A program made the translations under genes and the position numbers. Positions 37,154 to 46,624 of a stretch of 64,000 nt of DNA are shown piece by piece; position 1 is the stretch's first letter; the number at the start of each line of letters is the position of its first letter. The DNA lies in NCBI RefSeq assembly GCF_002845745.1, contig NZ_PIUM01000012.1, positions 62,001 to 126,000 of the forward strand, written 5' to 3'. The stretch comes from Telmatospirillum siberiense. Its GTDB lineage: Bacteria; Pseudomonadota; Alphaproteobacteria; Rhodospirillales; Magnetospirillaceae. The notes under the pieces were generated by a model. The model made no database searches. It worked only from the letters and a program-made list of their open reading frames with translations, and had not been told where the DNA came from.

Positions 37154-37331
37154 GCCGACGCCACCGGGGCTGAGATGGGTTCAGCCCAGATCTCGGTGAT
37201 CGGAACCGATCACCGAGCCCTCAATCGCCGGGCGGGTTTCTCCGAAACCCTGGGCTTCGCGCCAACGATGGCGCGGGCGCGCTAATCGCGCCAGACCAAG
37301 TCTCGATGAGTCATCCTCATCGAGACTTGGT
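37154..37331. terminator. Array of five hairpins after asparaginase
   Basis: In order: GGCTGA/TCAGCC near 37168-37186; CTCGGTGATCGG (37192-37203) with its complement (37206-37217); GGGTTTC/GAAACCC around 37234-37250; CGCGCCA/TGGCGCG around 37258-37275; and the 16-bp perfect stem 37295-37310 with 37316-37331. The last one abuts the stop of the opposing TPR gene (37333) and is the best terminator candidate for both genes. Confidence 0.6.
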
Positions 37332-37332
37332 A

Positions 37333-39711
37333 TTAGCCCCGATCACGGCGCCACATGTCCCGGAAAGCCTCTTCCATGGCTCGGGCCAGGCCGGCGCCGT
37401 CGCCCAGCGGGGATGCCAGGAAACGCGGGCGCAGGCCGTTTCGCAATTCGGCCAGACCGCTGATGTCGGCGGCCAGGGTCCGAGCCGCGTCGGTGAAGCC
37501 GGTCGCGTCTGACGCCACCAGATCGCCGAGGCCGATCGCGGCGAGGATCGAGGCGCCATAGCGGCCGACCAGACGATCCGTCGCCAGGCTGATCACCGGT
37601 ACCCCCATGTACAAGGCCTCGCAGGTGGTGGTGGCTCCGTTGTAGGGGCTGGTATCGAGGGCGATATCGATCTCCCCATAGGCGGCCAGGTGGCTTTCCG
37701 ATCCGGCTGAGTGGGTGCGGAACGACAGACGACCGCTCCCGATTCCCTCGGCCGCGAAGGCCGCCAGCAGACGGTCGCGGAGCCGGGAATCGGCCAGTTG
37801 CCGGGTTTTCAGCAGCAGGCGGCTATCGGGAACGGCTCGCAAGACCGACGACCACAGCCGCACCGTGGCGGCGGTGATTTTCGCGCCGTTGTTGAAGGAG
37901 CCGAAGGTGATCCGTCCCTCGCGCAGCGCCGGCGGCGGCGCGCAGTCCGGGGCGTCGGTCAGGGGCTCGAAGGCGAAGGAACAGCGGGGCAGACGCCATG
38001 GCGTCTCGGCGAACCATTCGGCGCTGTCCGGCGCCAGCAGGACATCGTCGCACAGATAATAATCGATGGCGGCAACGCCGCTCGTCGCACCGTAACCCAG
38101 CCAGGAGACCTGCACCGGGGCGGGCTTGCGGTTGAACAGTCCGAGACGGTTGTCCGTGGTGTGGCCGGCCAGGTCGACCAGGATGTCGATGCCGTCGGCG
38201 GCGATGATGCGGGCCAGGCGCTCGTCGCCGATAACGGCGGTGTCTTTCCAGACATCGGCAAGGGCCGCGCAGCGGCCGGTGACCGCGTCGGGCTGGACCA
38301 CGTCGGAATAGAGGTGAATCCGCACCGCCTCCCGGTCGTGGTTTTCCAGAAGCGGCAGCAGGAAATGGGATACCGAATGCCGGCAGAGATCGGGGGAGAC
38401 ATAGCCGATCCGTAAAGGCCGGCTGAGCGGCGAAAGGGGTTCGGCCGGCGCCAGGCGGGGTGCCTCTCCCAGGGTCGCTTGCACGCGACGGCCGGCCTCG
38501 GCGAAGCGGGCCAGGGTGGTTCCGTCATGGTAGCACAGGGTGAACAGGACGGCGGAGACGATGCCCAGGTCGTCGGGCGCCAGCCGTGCCGCCTCGGCGA
38601 AGGCCGTCAGGGCCGCCTCATGGTCCCCCAACGCTTGCAGGGCGGCGCCCTGGCCGGCGTGGACGGCCGGCAGGTCCGGCCGGAGCGTCAGCATCCCGCG
38701 CAGACGCTCCAGCGCTTGGGACGGGCGGCCGGTGCGCAGCTCCACGTCGGCCAGCGCGCAGCAGAGGTCCGCATCTTCGCCCGACAGTGCGACGGCCCGA
38801 CGCAAGACCTCCTCCGCCTCGGCAAGTTTCTGCTGCAAGGTGAGCGTCCGTCCGAGGTCGCGGTACACCGGCGCGGTGGCGCCGCCATGGTCGATGGCCC
38901 GCCGCAGCGCGGTCTGTGCGTCCGTCAACCGGTTGGCGGCGAGCAGAGCCGCGCCCAGTTCGGCCAGGACGGCGCCATCCTTCGGGTGGCGATCGGCCAG
39001 CTCGGCAAGCTCGCTCAGGCCGTCTTCCACCCGCTCCAGATCGAAAAGCGCGCGGGCCAGGTTGCGCCGCGCTCCCGCGGAATCGGGCTCGGCTTCGATC
39101 GCGCGGGCGAAGGCCTGGGCGGCCTCCTCCGTGCGGCCCTGGCCGCGCAACGCCACGCCGAGGTTGTTCCATGCCCCGGCGAAACCGGCGCGCAGCCGCA
39201 GCGCCTCGCGCAGGGACGCCTCGGCCTCGGTCCAGCGTTCGCCGGCGATCAACAGGCTGCCCATCTGATTGTGCACTTCGGCGACGCCCGGCCAGGTCGC
39301 GGCTACCTCCCGGAGCCGGGTCTCGGCCTCTTCGTGGCGCTCCAGGCTCTGCAACGTCACCGCGCGGTTGAAGGCGGCTTCGAAAAAGCGGGGAGCCAGG
39401 ACCGCGGCCTTGTCGAAAAGCGTCAGGGCGGCGTCCGGCCGGCCCTGGGCCTGGCGGGCGACCCCCAGATTGTAGATCGCGCCCAGATGTTGGGGATTGC
39501 GGTCCAGGGCCCGTTCCAGCAGGCCGGCGGCATGGTCGTGGCGGCCGCTCATGTTCTCGGCCGCGCCCAGCATGGCCAGCCCGTCGACATGTCCGGGGTC
39601 CAGCTTGAGCAGCTTGCGGAAACACTGTTCAGCCCGGGTCAGCCGTCCCGACTGAAGATGCTGGACGCCCGTCTTCAGGAGATCGGACGCTTTCTGTGCC
39701 GGAGTGCTCAT
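37333..39711 (-). CDS. TPR-repeat O-linked GlcNAc transferase-like glycosyltransferase (GT41)
   Basis: A 792-residue protein: about ten TPR repeats (residues about 5-400) followed by a SPINDLY/OGT-type GT41 catalytic domain (about 425-790). Catalytic-domain motifs: RIGYVSPDLCRHSVSHF, DILVDLAGHTTDNRL, PVQVSWLGYGATSG, FGSFNNGAKIT, and the nucleotide-sugar site DTSPYNGATTTCEALYMGVPV. Bacterial members glycosylate proteins such as flagellins or adhesins, but the target is not evident here. No signal peptide. Monocistronic, 87 bases downstream of the ugp-type operon on the same strand. Confidence 0.9.
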   Translation of the reverse strand: MSTPAQKASDLLKTGVQHLQSGRLTRAEQCFRKLLKLDPGHVDGLAMLGAAENMSGRHDHAAGLLERALDRNPQHLGAIYNLGVARQAQGRPDAALTLFDKAAVLAPRFFEAAFNRAVTLQSLERHEEAETRLREVAATWPGVAEVHNQMGSLLIAGERWTEAEASLREALRLRAGFAGAWNNLGVALRGQGRTEEAAQAFARAIEAEPDSAGARRNLARALFDLERVEDGLSELAELADRHPKDGAVLAELGAALLAANRLTDAQTALRRAIDHGGATAPVYRDLGRTLTLQQKLAEAEEVLRRAVALSGEDADLCCALADVELRTGRPSQALERLRGMLTLRPDLPAVHAGQGAALQALGDHEAALTAFAEAARLAPDDLGIVSAVLFTLCYHDGTTLARFAEAGRRVQATLGEAPRLAPAEPLSPLSRPLRIGYVSPDLCRHSVSHFLLPLLENHDREAVRIHLYSDVVQPDAVTGRCAALADVWKDTAVIGDERLARIIAADGIDILVDLAGHTTDNRLGLFNRKPAPVQVSWLGYGATSGVAAIDYYLCDDVLLAPDSAEWFAETPWRLPRCSFAFEPLTDAPDCAPPPALREGRITFGSFNNGAKITAATVRLWSSVLRAVPDSRLLLKTRQLADSRLRDRLLAAFAAEGIGSGRLSFRTHSAGSESHLAAYGEIDIALDTSPYNGATTTCEALYMGVPVISLATDRLVGRYGASILAAIGLGDLVASDATGFTDAARTLAADISGLAELRNGLRPRFLASPLGDGAGLARAMEEAFRDMWRRDRG

Positions 39712-39798
39712 CGGGGAAACGGTTTCCTTGAGGGACAGCGGCCGGCATCATAACAACCGCCGTGTCGCCAGCTCAATCGCTTCGTTTGCCCGCCCCGT

Positions 39799-40626
39799 TC
39801 AACGGATTCCCGCCCGCAGGAAGCTGTTCACGAACTGGCGCTGGAAGGCCAGGAAGGCGATCAGCAGGGGCGCCGCCGTCATCAGTGTCGCGGCCGAGAT
39901 CACCGACCAGTCGATGCCCTGGTCGGTGGCGGCGAAGACCGACAGGCCGACGGTCAGCGGCCGGGTCGAGACGCTGTTGGTGATGATCAGCGGCCAGAGG
40001 AAATTGTTCCAATGGTAGCTGACCGAGACCAGCCCATAGGCGACATAGGTCGGCCGGGCGAGCGGGATATAGACCCGCCAGAGGACGCCCAGCGGGCCGC
40101 AGCCCTCGATGCGGGCCGCGTCGTCCAGTTCCCGCGGAATGCCCTTGAAGGTCTGGCGCAGCAGGAAGATGCCGAAGGCCGACGCCACATAGGGCAGGCC
40201 GATTCCGGCGATGCTGTCGATCAGCCCCAACGCCTTGATGGTGCGGTAATTCTCCACCAGCAGCAGGTCGGGCATGATCATCAATTGCATGAGGACCAGC
40301 GCGAAGACCAGTCCGGCGCCGGGAAAGGGAAAGCGGGCGAAGCCGTAGGCCGCCAGGGTGCACAGGATCATCTGGCCGGCCATGACGCCGGCCACCAGCA
40401 GGCTGGTGTTGAGGAAGTAACGGGCGAAGGGCGCCGCCTCCCAGGCGCGGGAGAAATTCTCCAGGGTCAGGGGGGCCGTCGGATCGAAGTGGGCGGCGAA
40501 GGCGCTGGGGTGAAAGGCCGTCCACAGGGCGAAGGCCATGGGCAGCAGCCAGAGGGCGGCCAGCAGCCAGGCGGCGAGGCCGGCCATCGCCGGCCCGATG
40601 GGGGAACTCCGGCCGAGGCCGCTCAT
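39799..40626 (-). CDS. ugpE: ABC transporter permease, UgpE/MalG type
   Basis: A 275-residue inner-membrane permease with six predicted helices and the EAA loop (ELDDAARIEGCGPLGVLWRVYIPLARP). It belongs to the carbohydrate-uptake CUT1 family, UgpE branch. Start ATG 40626 overlaps the stop of the partner permease (ATGA). It is the last gene of a five-gene operon with a DeoR regulator, ATPase, binding protein and partner permease. Substrate sn-glycerol 3-phosphate is inferred from family resemblance and gene order. Confidence 0.85.
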   Translation of the reverse strand: MSGLGRSSPIGPAMAGLAAWLLAALWLLPMAFALWTAFHPSAFAAHFDPTAPLTLENFSRAWEAAPFARYFLNTSLLVAGVMAGQMILCTLAAYGFARFPFPGAGLVFALVLMQLMIMPDLLLVENYRTIKALGLIDSIAGIGLPYVASAFGIFLLRQTFKGIPRELDDAARIEGCGPLGVLWRVYIPLARPTYVAYGLVSVSYHWNNFLWPLIITNSVSTRPLTVGLSVFAATDQGIDWSVISAATLMTAAPLLIAFLAFQRQFVNSFLRAGIR

Positions 40627-41501
40627 CGGTAATGGGTCCGGCTGTCGAGAAAGTGGAATTTGAGCGCGGCGACCAGCGAGAGGATCGTCACCAGCACCAC
40701 CGTCAAGGTGGCGGCATAGGCGCTGTCCCAGAAGCGGAATCCCACCTCGAAGATATGAAAGAGCAGCAGCGACGTCGCATTGTCCGGCCCGCCGCGGGTC
40801 ATCACCACCACATGGTCGACCATGCGAAAGGCGTTGATCAGCGCGTTGATCAGCACGAACAGGGTGGTCGGCATCAGAAGCGGCAGGGTGACCCGGCGGA
40901 AGCAGGTCCAGGGGCCGGCGCCTTCCAGGGCGGCGGCTTCGCGCAGGGTCGCCGGGATCTGCTGCAGGGCCGCCAGATAGAAGATCATGAAGAATCCCGA
41001 TTCCTTCCAGATTGCCACCGCGATCAGCGCCCAAAGGGCGGTGCCGCGTTCGCCCAGCCAGTTATGGTGCGCCATGCCCAGGAAGCCCACCAGCCGGTCG
41101 AGCAGTCCGTAATCGGGGGTGTAGAAGAACAGCCAGATATTGGCCACGGCGATCATCGGCAGCACGGTGGGCGTGAAAAAGGCCAGCCTGGCCAGGGAGC
41201 GGCCGGGAAAGGAGCGGTTGACCAGCAGGGCCATGGTCAGCGCCAAAGCCACCGAGACGGGGATGGTGGCCAGCGCGTAGATCAGATTGTTCCACAGGCT
41301 TTGCCAGAAGATCGGATCCGCCATCATGTCCCGGTAGTTGTCGAGACCGACGAAGTGCGGCGGCCGGGTTCCCCTGGGCGTCGAATGGACGGAGGCGAGC
41401 AGGGTCATCACCGCCGGCAGATGGGTGAAGGCCGCCAGCAGCGAAACCGCCGGCAGGATCAGCAGCCATCCGTAAAGGGCGTTCAGGCGTTTGCTCATCA
41501 T
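40623..41501 (-). CDS. ugpA: ABC transporter permease, UgpA/MalF type
   Basis: A 292-residue permease with six predicted helices and the EAA loop (TLREAAALEGAGPWTCFRRVTLPLL). The stretch TPTVLPMIAVANIWLFFYTPDYGLLD fits the UgpA branch. Two adjacent Met codons (41501 and 41498) are possible starts; the first was taken. The stop overlaps the ugpE-type start. Confidence 0.85.
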   Translation of the reverse strand: MMSKRLNALYGWLLILPAVSLLAAFTHLPAVMTLLASVHSTPRGTRPPHFVGLDNYRDMMADPIFWQSLWNNLIYALATIPVSVALALTMALLVNRSFPGRSLARLAFFTPTVLPMIAVANIWLFFYTPDYGLLDRLVGFLGMAHHNWLGERGTALWALIAVAIWKESGFFMIFYLAALQQIPATLREAAALEGAGPWTCFRRVTLPLLMPTTLFVLINALINAFRMVDHVVVMTRGGPDNATSLLLFHIFEVGFRFWDSAYAATLTVVLVTILSLVAALKFHFLDSRTHYR

Positions 41502-41557
41502 GGGTCCGGGAAAGGGGCGGGTCCCGGCCAAGGGGGGCGGCCGGGACCCATCCCGCC

Positions 41558-42850
41558 TCAGCGATAGGACTTGAGTAGGCGCTCGGCGTTGGCCTGGGCC
41601 TCGCCCAGGGCCTCGGCCGGCGATTTGGCACCGGTCAGCACCGCTTGCAAGGCGTCGTTCAGCGCCTTGGTGACCCGCTGGTTGTCATGGGTCGACAGTT
41701 CGGCGACGGAATATTGCAGTTGGTCGCGGGCCACGGCGGCGGCCGGGAAGCCGGCGACATAGGCCTTCATGGCCGGGGTTTCCCAGGCGTCGGGGCGGGT
41801 CGCCACATAGCCGGTGTCGATTCCCCATTGGGCGGCCCGCTCGGCCGAGGTCATGAACTTGACGAATTCCAGCGCCGCCGTCCGCTGTTCGGGGCTGGCG
41901 TTCTTGAAGACGTAGAAGTTGCCGCCGCCGGTGGGCGAGCCCCGCCGGACTTTCTCCGGCAGCATGGAAACGCCGAAGGCGAAGGGCGCGTTGGCGCGGA
42001 TGTTGGTCAGGTTGCCGGTGGTGGTCCAGATGATCGCCGCCTTGCGTTCGAAGAAGTCCTTGGGCGTCGTGCCCCATTCCACCACGCCCGAGGGATGGAT
42101 CCGCTCCCTGGCCGACAGATCATGCCAGAACTGCAAGGACTCGATCGCCTTGGGATTGGCGTAATCGGTCTTGTCGCCGGCCTCGTTGGCCAGGACCACG
42201 CCGTTTTCGATGGCCAGGCATTGGAACAGCCAGTAAGGGAAACCCGAGGAGGGGATCTGCACGCCCCATTGGGTGACGGCGCCGCCCGCGTCGCGCTTGG
42301 TGAGCCGGTGTCCGAACGCCACCAGTTCGTCCCAGGTCTGCGGCGGCTTCTCGGGATCCAGCCCTGCCTCCTTGAAGGCTTCCTTGTTCCAATATTGGAC
42401 GACGGTGGAACGCTGGAACGGCACGCCCCAGACATGCCCGCCGGCCCGGCTGTTTTCCATGAAGGCGGGATAGAAGGCGTTGAGCCAAGCCTTGTCGGCG
42501 TCGGATTTGGCCAGTTGCTCGAAGGGCAGCACGGCATCCTCGTCGATCAGGGTGAACATGTCGGTGGACAGCAGGATCGCCACCTGCGGCGCGTCGCCGC
42601 CCTTCAGCGCGGTCAGCGCCTTGGCCAGGGTATCTTGGTAGCTGCCGGCGTAGACGGGCGATATCCGGATATCGGGATGGGCCTTTTGGAACTCGGCGAC
42701 ATAGCCGTCGATCAGCTTGGTGATGGGGCCCCCCACCGCCACCGGGAAATAGAAGGACAGGTCGGTCGCCGCCGCCGGCAGGGCGGCCGCCATGCTCAGT
42801 CCGCAGGCCAATGTGACGCCGGCGATCATGCGTTTCAGGGAAATGAACAT
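41558..42850 (-). CDS. ugpB: Periplasmic solute-binding protein, UgpB type
   Basis: A 430-residue family 1 extracellular solute-binding protein with a signal peptide (about 1-28, ending AAA-T). The mature start DLSFYFPVAVGGPITKLIDGYVAEFQKAHP, written here in short as the FYFPVAVGGPIT segment, and WGVPFQRSTVVQYWNKEAF resemble glycerol-3-phosphate-binding UgpB. GGGNFYVFKNASPEQ near 310 is also typical. It delivers substrate to the two permeases encoded downstream. Confidence 0.86.
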   Translation of the reverse strand: MFISLKRMIAGVTLACGLSMAAALPAAATDLSFYFPVAVGGPITKLIDGYVAEFQKAHPDIRISPVYAGSYQDTLAKALTALKGGDAPQVAILLSTDMFTLIDEDAVLPFEQLAKSDADKAWLNAFYPAFMENSRAGGHVWGVPFQRSTVVQYWNKEAFKEAGLDPEKPPQTWDELVAFGHRLTKRDAGGAVTQWGVQIPSSGFPYWLFQCLAIENGVVLANEAGDKTDYANPKAIESLQFWHDLSARERIHPSGVVEWGTTPKDFFERKAAIIWTTTGNLTNIRANAPFAFGVSMLPEKVRRGSPTGGGNFYVFKNASPEQRTAALEFVKFMTSAERAAQWGIDTGYVATRPDAWETPAMKAYVAGFPAAAVARDQLQYSVAELSTHDNQRVTKALNDALQAVLTGAKSPAEALGEAQANAERLLKSYR

Positions 42851-42869
42851 TATTGGCGGCTCCTGCTGG

Positions 42870-43964
42870 TCAGCATATTTGGGACAAACGGGCGCGGGTG
42901 AAGGCGGTCGGGCAGTCGGACAGGCGGTCGTCGCGCCGCCGGCCGTCGGCGGCGTTGAACAAATGCGTGGCCTCCTCCGGCCATGTCAGATTAACCCCGG
43001 TGCCTGGGGCCATCGTCGCGGCGCCGGGCAGGCGGGCGGACAGCCTTTGCCCGCCGGCCGCCCGGCAGGAGAGCAGCGTATCGGCCCCGAGATATTCGGA
43101 CGCCTCGACCACCGCCGGCAGGCCGTGGCCCGGCGCCGGGGAGACGGTCTCGGGGCGCAGGCCGAGAAGCAGGCCCGCGCCTTTTTCCGGATCGCCGAAG
43201 ACGAATCGGCTCAAGTCCGGGTCGGATAGGTCGAGGATGTCCATGGCGGGCGAGCCGATGAAGCGGGCGGTGAACAGGCTGGCCGGGCGATTGTAAAGAT
43301 CGCCGGGGCGGCCCTGCTGTTCGATGGCGCCCCTGTTCATCAGCACCACGTGATCCGACATGCTCATGGCCTCCGCCTGATCATGGGTGACGTAGATCAT
43401 GGTGATGCCCAGTCGCTCCTGAAGCGCGCGGATCTCGCGGCGCATCTCGCCGCGCAACTGGGCGTCGAGGTTGGACAGCGGCTCGTCCATCAGGCAGACC
43501 GGGGCCTCGGCGATCAGGGCGCGCCCCAGGGCGACGCGTTGCTGCTGGCCGCCCGACAACTGGGACGGCTTGCGCGAAAGCAGTCCGTCGATGGACAGAA
43601 GCTCGGCCACCCGGGTCAGCCGGCGGCGCCGTTCCACCGGCGCCACCTTGCGGACCTTCAGGCCGAAAAGCAGGTTTTCCGCCACCGTCATATGGGGAAA
43701 CAGGGCGTAGGACTGGAACACCATGGAGAGCGCCCGGCGTGACGGCGGCAGCCGGGTGACGTCGCGGTCGCCGATCCGCACCGATCCCCCGTCCACCGTC
43801 TCAAGGCCGGCGATCACCCGCAAGGTGGTGGATTTTCCGCATCCCGACGGTCCCAGCAGGGTGACGAAGCGCCCTTCCCCGGCGGACAGGGAAACGCCGG
43901 CCACGGCGAGGGTTTCCCCCCAGCGCTTGGTGATTTCCGTCACGGTCACGGTGGCGCCCGTCAT
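42870..43964 (-). CDS. ugpC: ABC transporter ATPase, UgpC/MalK type
   Basis: A 364-residue ATPase. Walker A GPSGCGKST, Q-loop VFQSYALFPHMTV, signature [15 protein letters not shown], Walker B CLMDEPLSNLDAQ, H-loop YVTHDQ, then a TOBE/regulatory domain (LGLRPETVS). Start ATG 43964 overlaps the stop of the upstream DeoR gene (ATGA). The last 30 residues (NAADGRRRDDRLSDCP onward) exceed the family end and look unconserved. Confidence 0.9.
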   Translation of the reverse strand: MTGATVTVTEITKRWGETLAVAGVSLSAGEGRFVTLLGPSGCGKSTTLRVIAGLETVDGGSVRIGDRDVTRLPPSRRALSMVFQSYALFPHMTVAENLLFGLKVRKVAPVERRRRLTRVAELLSIDGLLSRKPSQLSGGQQQRVALGRALIAEAPVCLMDEPLSNLDAQLRGEMRREIRALQERLGITMIYVTHDQAEAMSMSDHVVLMNRGAIEQQGRPGDLYNRPASLFTARFIGSPAMDILDLSDPDLSRFVFGDPEKGAGLLLGLRPETVSPAPGHGLPAVVEASEYLGADTLLSCRAAGGQRLSARLPGAATMAPGTGVNLTWPEEATHLFNAADGRRRDDRLSDCPTAFTRARLSQIC

Positions 43965-44740
43965 GACGCCCCGCCCGCTTCGGAATCCGCGACATGGATG
44001 GCCACTCCGGCGGCCATCGCCATCTCCTCCATTGCCGGCGGCAGGGGGCGCTCGGTGAAGATGGCGTCGACGTCGCACAGGTTGCCGCCGCGCGCCACGG
44101 CCGGCCGGCCGAACTTGCTGTGGTCGAGCACCAGGAAGGATTGGCGGGCGTTGGCGGCCATGGACAGGCGGGTCCGGACCTCCTCCCGGTCGAAATCGAG
44201 GAGGGTGCCGTCCTCGGGATCGACGCTGCCCACTCCGAAAACCGCGATATCGACCTTGAAGCCGGCAAAGAAATCGACCGCCGCGTCGCCGATCACGCCC
44301 CGCTGGCGCAAGCGGCCCCCGGCGATGGTGACGTCGAAGCCGTCCTGGCCGCAGGCGATGAAGGCCGCGTTCAGATTGTTGGTCAGGATGCGCAATCCCG
44401 ACTTGTGGACGAGCGCCCCGGCCACCGCCTCCGGCGTGGTGCCGATGCCGATGGAAAGGGACGAGCCGTCCGCGACATGGCCGGCGACCAGGGCGGCGAT
44501 CCGCCGCTTGGCGTCGAGATTGAGATCCTGCCGGGTTTCGAAGGCGAGATTGTCGCGGGCATCGCCCGGTCCGGCGCCGCCGTGCAGACGGCGCAGCAGG
44601 CCCTCCGCGTCGAGGCGGTTGATGTCGCGGCGCACCGTCTGCGGCGTCACGCCGAAACGGCGCGACAGATCGGTCACCCCGACGAACCCGGTTTCACGGA
44701 CCAGACCGAGAATCAGTCGATGTCTTTCGCTTTCATGCAT
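43961..44740 (-). CDS. DeoR/GlpR-family transcriptional repressor
   Basis: A 259-residue regulator: N-terminal HTH (ERHRLILGLVRETGFVGV, LSRRFGVTPQTVRRDINRL, LLRRLHGGA) and a sugar-phosphate-binding C-terminal domain with GIGTTPEAVAGAL, TNNLNAAF and the DHSKFGRPA segment. First gene of the ugp-type operon and translationally coupled to the ATPase gene, so it probably represses this operon and senses a phosphorylated sugar or glycerol 3-phosphate. Confidence 0.9.
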   Translation of the reverse strand: MHESERHRLILGLVRETGFVGVTDLSRRFGVTPQTVRRDINRLDAEGLLRRLHGGAGPGDARDNLAFETRQDLNLDAKRRIAALVAGHVADGSSLSIGIGTTPEAVAGALVHKSGLRILTNNLNAAFIACGQDGFDVTIAGGRLRQRGVIGDAAVDFFAGFKVDIAVFGVGSVDPEDGTLLDFDREEVRTRLSMAANARQSFLVLDHSKFGRPAVARGGNLCDVDAIFTERPLPPAMEEMAMAAGVAIHVADSEAGGAS

Positions 44741-45011
44741 GGACGATTGTGATGCACCGCCAGCCGTCCCTTATCAAAAGAAGGTTTTGTGTTCGTTCAT
44801 TTTCGCTTTTGTTACATGGCGTTGGAAAATGCCCGGAATTTTTTGCCCGGGCCCCGTTCGTTTTTTCCGGCCGGCACGTCATCGGCCGCCGGGGACGATT
44901 TTCATCCCATTGAAACAGCGCCCTATTTTTTTTCAGATCGGCGGGGTCCGCCTTTTGCATGACGGCATCTTCGGCGTCGCCAAGGCGGCTTGCCGCGACA
45001 GGAGGATTCCG

Positions 45012-45425
45012 ATGTCTTTGACCGTCAACAGCAACACGCTCGCCCAGCAGCAACTGCAGAAACAATTGGCCTCCGCGCAGGCCAACGCCGATACGCAAAG
45101 CAGCGCCTCGACCAGCAGCAGCGATTCCTCCGCCTCCTCCTCTTCCACGACATCGGGCACGGCCGGCGCGCTGACCGGCGGCCAGTCCCCGCTGACCAGC
45201 GGCATCCTGGCCACATTGCTTCGGGAACAGGCCGGCGAAAGCGGCACGTCCAGCAATAGCAATCCGATCACCATGCTGCTTGACGCCGAAGCCGGCGGAA
45301 CCGGCACGGCAAGCGGCAGTGCGACATCCCTGGCGACATTCCTGCAAGAGGTGGCCGGCGGGAGCAGTTCCACCACCACCGATCCGTTGACGTCCTTGCT
45401 CGAAACGCAGGTCGCCAAGTCGTAA
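45012..45425 (+). CDS. Ser/Thr-rich low-complexity protein, function unknown
   Basis: A 137-residue protein. The N-terminus is a Gln/Ala-rich helix (TLAQQQLQKQLASAQANA), then a run of mostly Ser/Thr/Ala/Gly, with three short spaced helices of similar design: SGILATLLREQAG, NPITMLLDAEAG and LATFLQEVAGG, DPLTSLLETQV. The spaced helix pattern suggests an internal degenerate repeat. No signal peptide. A GGAGGA site precedes ATG 45012. No family recognised; secretion or a surface-structure role is only a guess. Confidence 0.6.
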   Translation: MSLTVNSNTLAQQQLQKQLASAQANADTQSSASTSSSDSSASSSSTTSGTAGALTGGQSPLTSGILATLLREQAGESGTSSNSNPITMLLDAEAGGTGTASGSATSLATFLQEVAGGSSSTTTDPLTSLLETQVAKS

Positions 45426-45806
45426 GCGGTGTCGTTGTCGATTTCGATACGGCCATCGTCGATGGAATAGGCAATGGCCGGCCTGGCCGTGAGAAGCGCG
45501 TAACGGAAGCGAACGGCTTCGGTTCCGATCATGGCCCTCTTGCCCCATCCTGGTGTTGGGGCAACCGATAGGGCAAAGTTTTCCCTTGCTCATGCCGAGG
45601 GGGGCCTTTTCCGGCACAAACCCCTTTGAGGAAAGGGGTAAAGATTCACCCTCCCTGCGGGCTCTATACGATCGAACAAAAAAGGGGCAGTATCGGCGCC
45701 CGCCCGCAGAACAGGCATGTAAAGCCCTGTCTCCGGGGGATGGACGGCCAACGGTCGGGATAACGAGGCGAGGCGTTTGGATGAGGCGGGAAACAAGGGG
45801 GAATTC
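45426..45806. other. Structured leader upstream of amino-acid ABC operon
   Basis: No gene supported. Three plus-strand hairpins: TTGCCCCA/TGGGGCAA (45541-45548 with 45558-45565), TGCCG/CGGCA (45594-45598 with 45612-45616), and ACCCCTTT/AAAGGGGT (45620-45627 with 45632-45639). The first may end the preceding gene; the others lie in the probable leader of the transport operon. No known riboswitch class matched. Confidence 0.4.
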
Positions 45807-46598
45807 GTGGTCGTGACACCAAGATCCTCCGCGCCGGAAGCTCTCGTCGTCCGCGACATTTATAAGAGATATGGTTCGCATGAAGTGCTGAAGGGGGTCT
45901 CCCTGACCGCCCACGAACATGACGTCGTCGCCATTCTGGGCAGCAGCGGGGCCGGCAAGAGCACTTTTTTGCGCTGTATCAATTTTCTCGAAGCCCCCAA
46001 TTCCGGCAGCGTGGCGGTGAAGGGCGAGGAACTGCGCCTGACGCCCGGCCCCCAAGGGCTGGTCCCGGCCGACCGTCGTCAGTTGGAGCGCATCAGAAGC
46101 CGTCTGGCCATGGTCTTCCAACAGTTCAATCTGTGGGCCCACATGACGGTGCTGGAAAACGTCATCGAGGCGCCGGTCCATGTGCAGAAGCTGGATCGCA
46201 AGACGGCGATCGCCAGGGCCGAGGCCGTGCTGGAGAAGGTGGGCATGGCGGAGCGCCTGGACGCCTTTCCGAGCGAGCTGTCGGGCGGACAGCAGCAGCG
46301 GGTCGCCATCGCCCGCGCCCTGGCCATGGAGCCCGAGGTCCTGCTGTTCGACGAGCCCACCTCGGCGCTCGACCCCGAACTGGTGGGCGAGGTCTTGAAG
46401 GTGATGCGCGATCTGGCCCGCGAGGGCCGGACCATGCTGGTGGTCACCCATGAGATGGGATTCGCCCGCGAGGTGGCCAATCATGTCCTTTTCCTGCATC
46501 AGGGGCAGATCGAGGAGGAGGGGCCGCCCGAGCAGTTGTTCGACGCTCCGGTCTCCGAACGCTCGCGGCAGTTCCTCGCCAGCGTTCTCAAAGGGTGA
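45807..46598 (+). CDS. Polar amino-acid ABC transporter ATPase (HisP-like)
   Basis: A 263-residue ATPase of the HisP/ArtP/OccP group. Walker [23 protein letters not shown], signature [15 protein letters not shown], Walker [15 protein letters not shown]-loop VVTHEMGFA. The start is uncertain: GTG 45807 follows an AAGGGG site by 7 bases; GTG 45813 and TTG 45777 are in the same frame. First gene of a four-gene uptake operon with a binding protein and two permeases. Confidence 0.9.
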   Translation: MVVTPRSSAPEALVVRDIYKRYGSHEVLKGVSLTAHEHDVVAILGSSGAGKSTFLRCINFLEAPNSGSVAVKGEELRLTPGPQGLVPADRRQLERIRSRLAMVFQQFNLWAHMTVLENVIEAPVHVQKLDRKTAIARAEAVLEKVGMAERLDAFPSELSGGQQQRVAIARALAMEPEVLLFDEPTSALDPELVGEVLKVMRDLAREGRTMLVVTHEMGFAREVANHVLFLHQGQIEEEGPPEQLFDAPVSERSRQFLASVLKG

Positions 46599-46624
46599 TG
46601 TTTTTTGGAATATGGGGATTGGAA

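Noticed and set aside
44933-45532. 199-codon minus-strand ORF over the Ser-rich gene
   Set aside because: Mostly antisense of the low-complexity Ser-rich coding sequence, which has a good ribosome site; the unique N-terminal part is too short to support.
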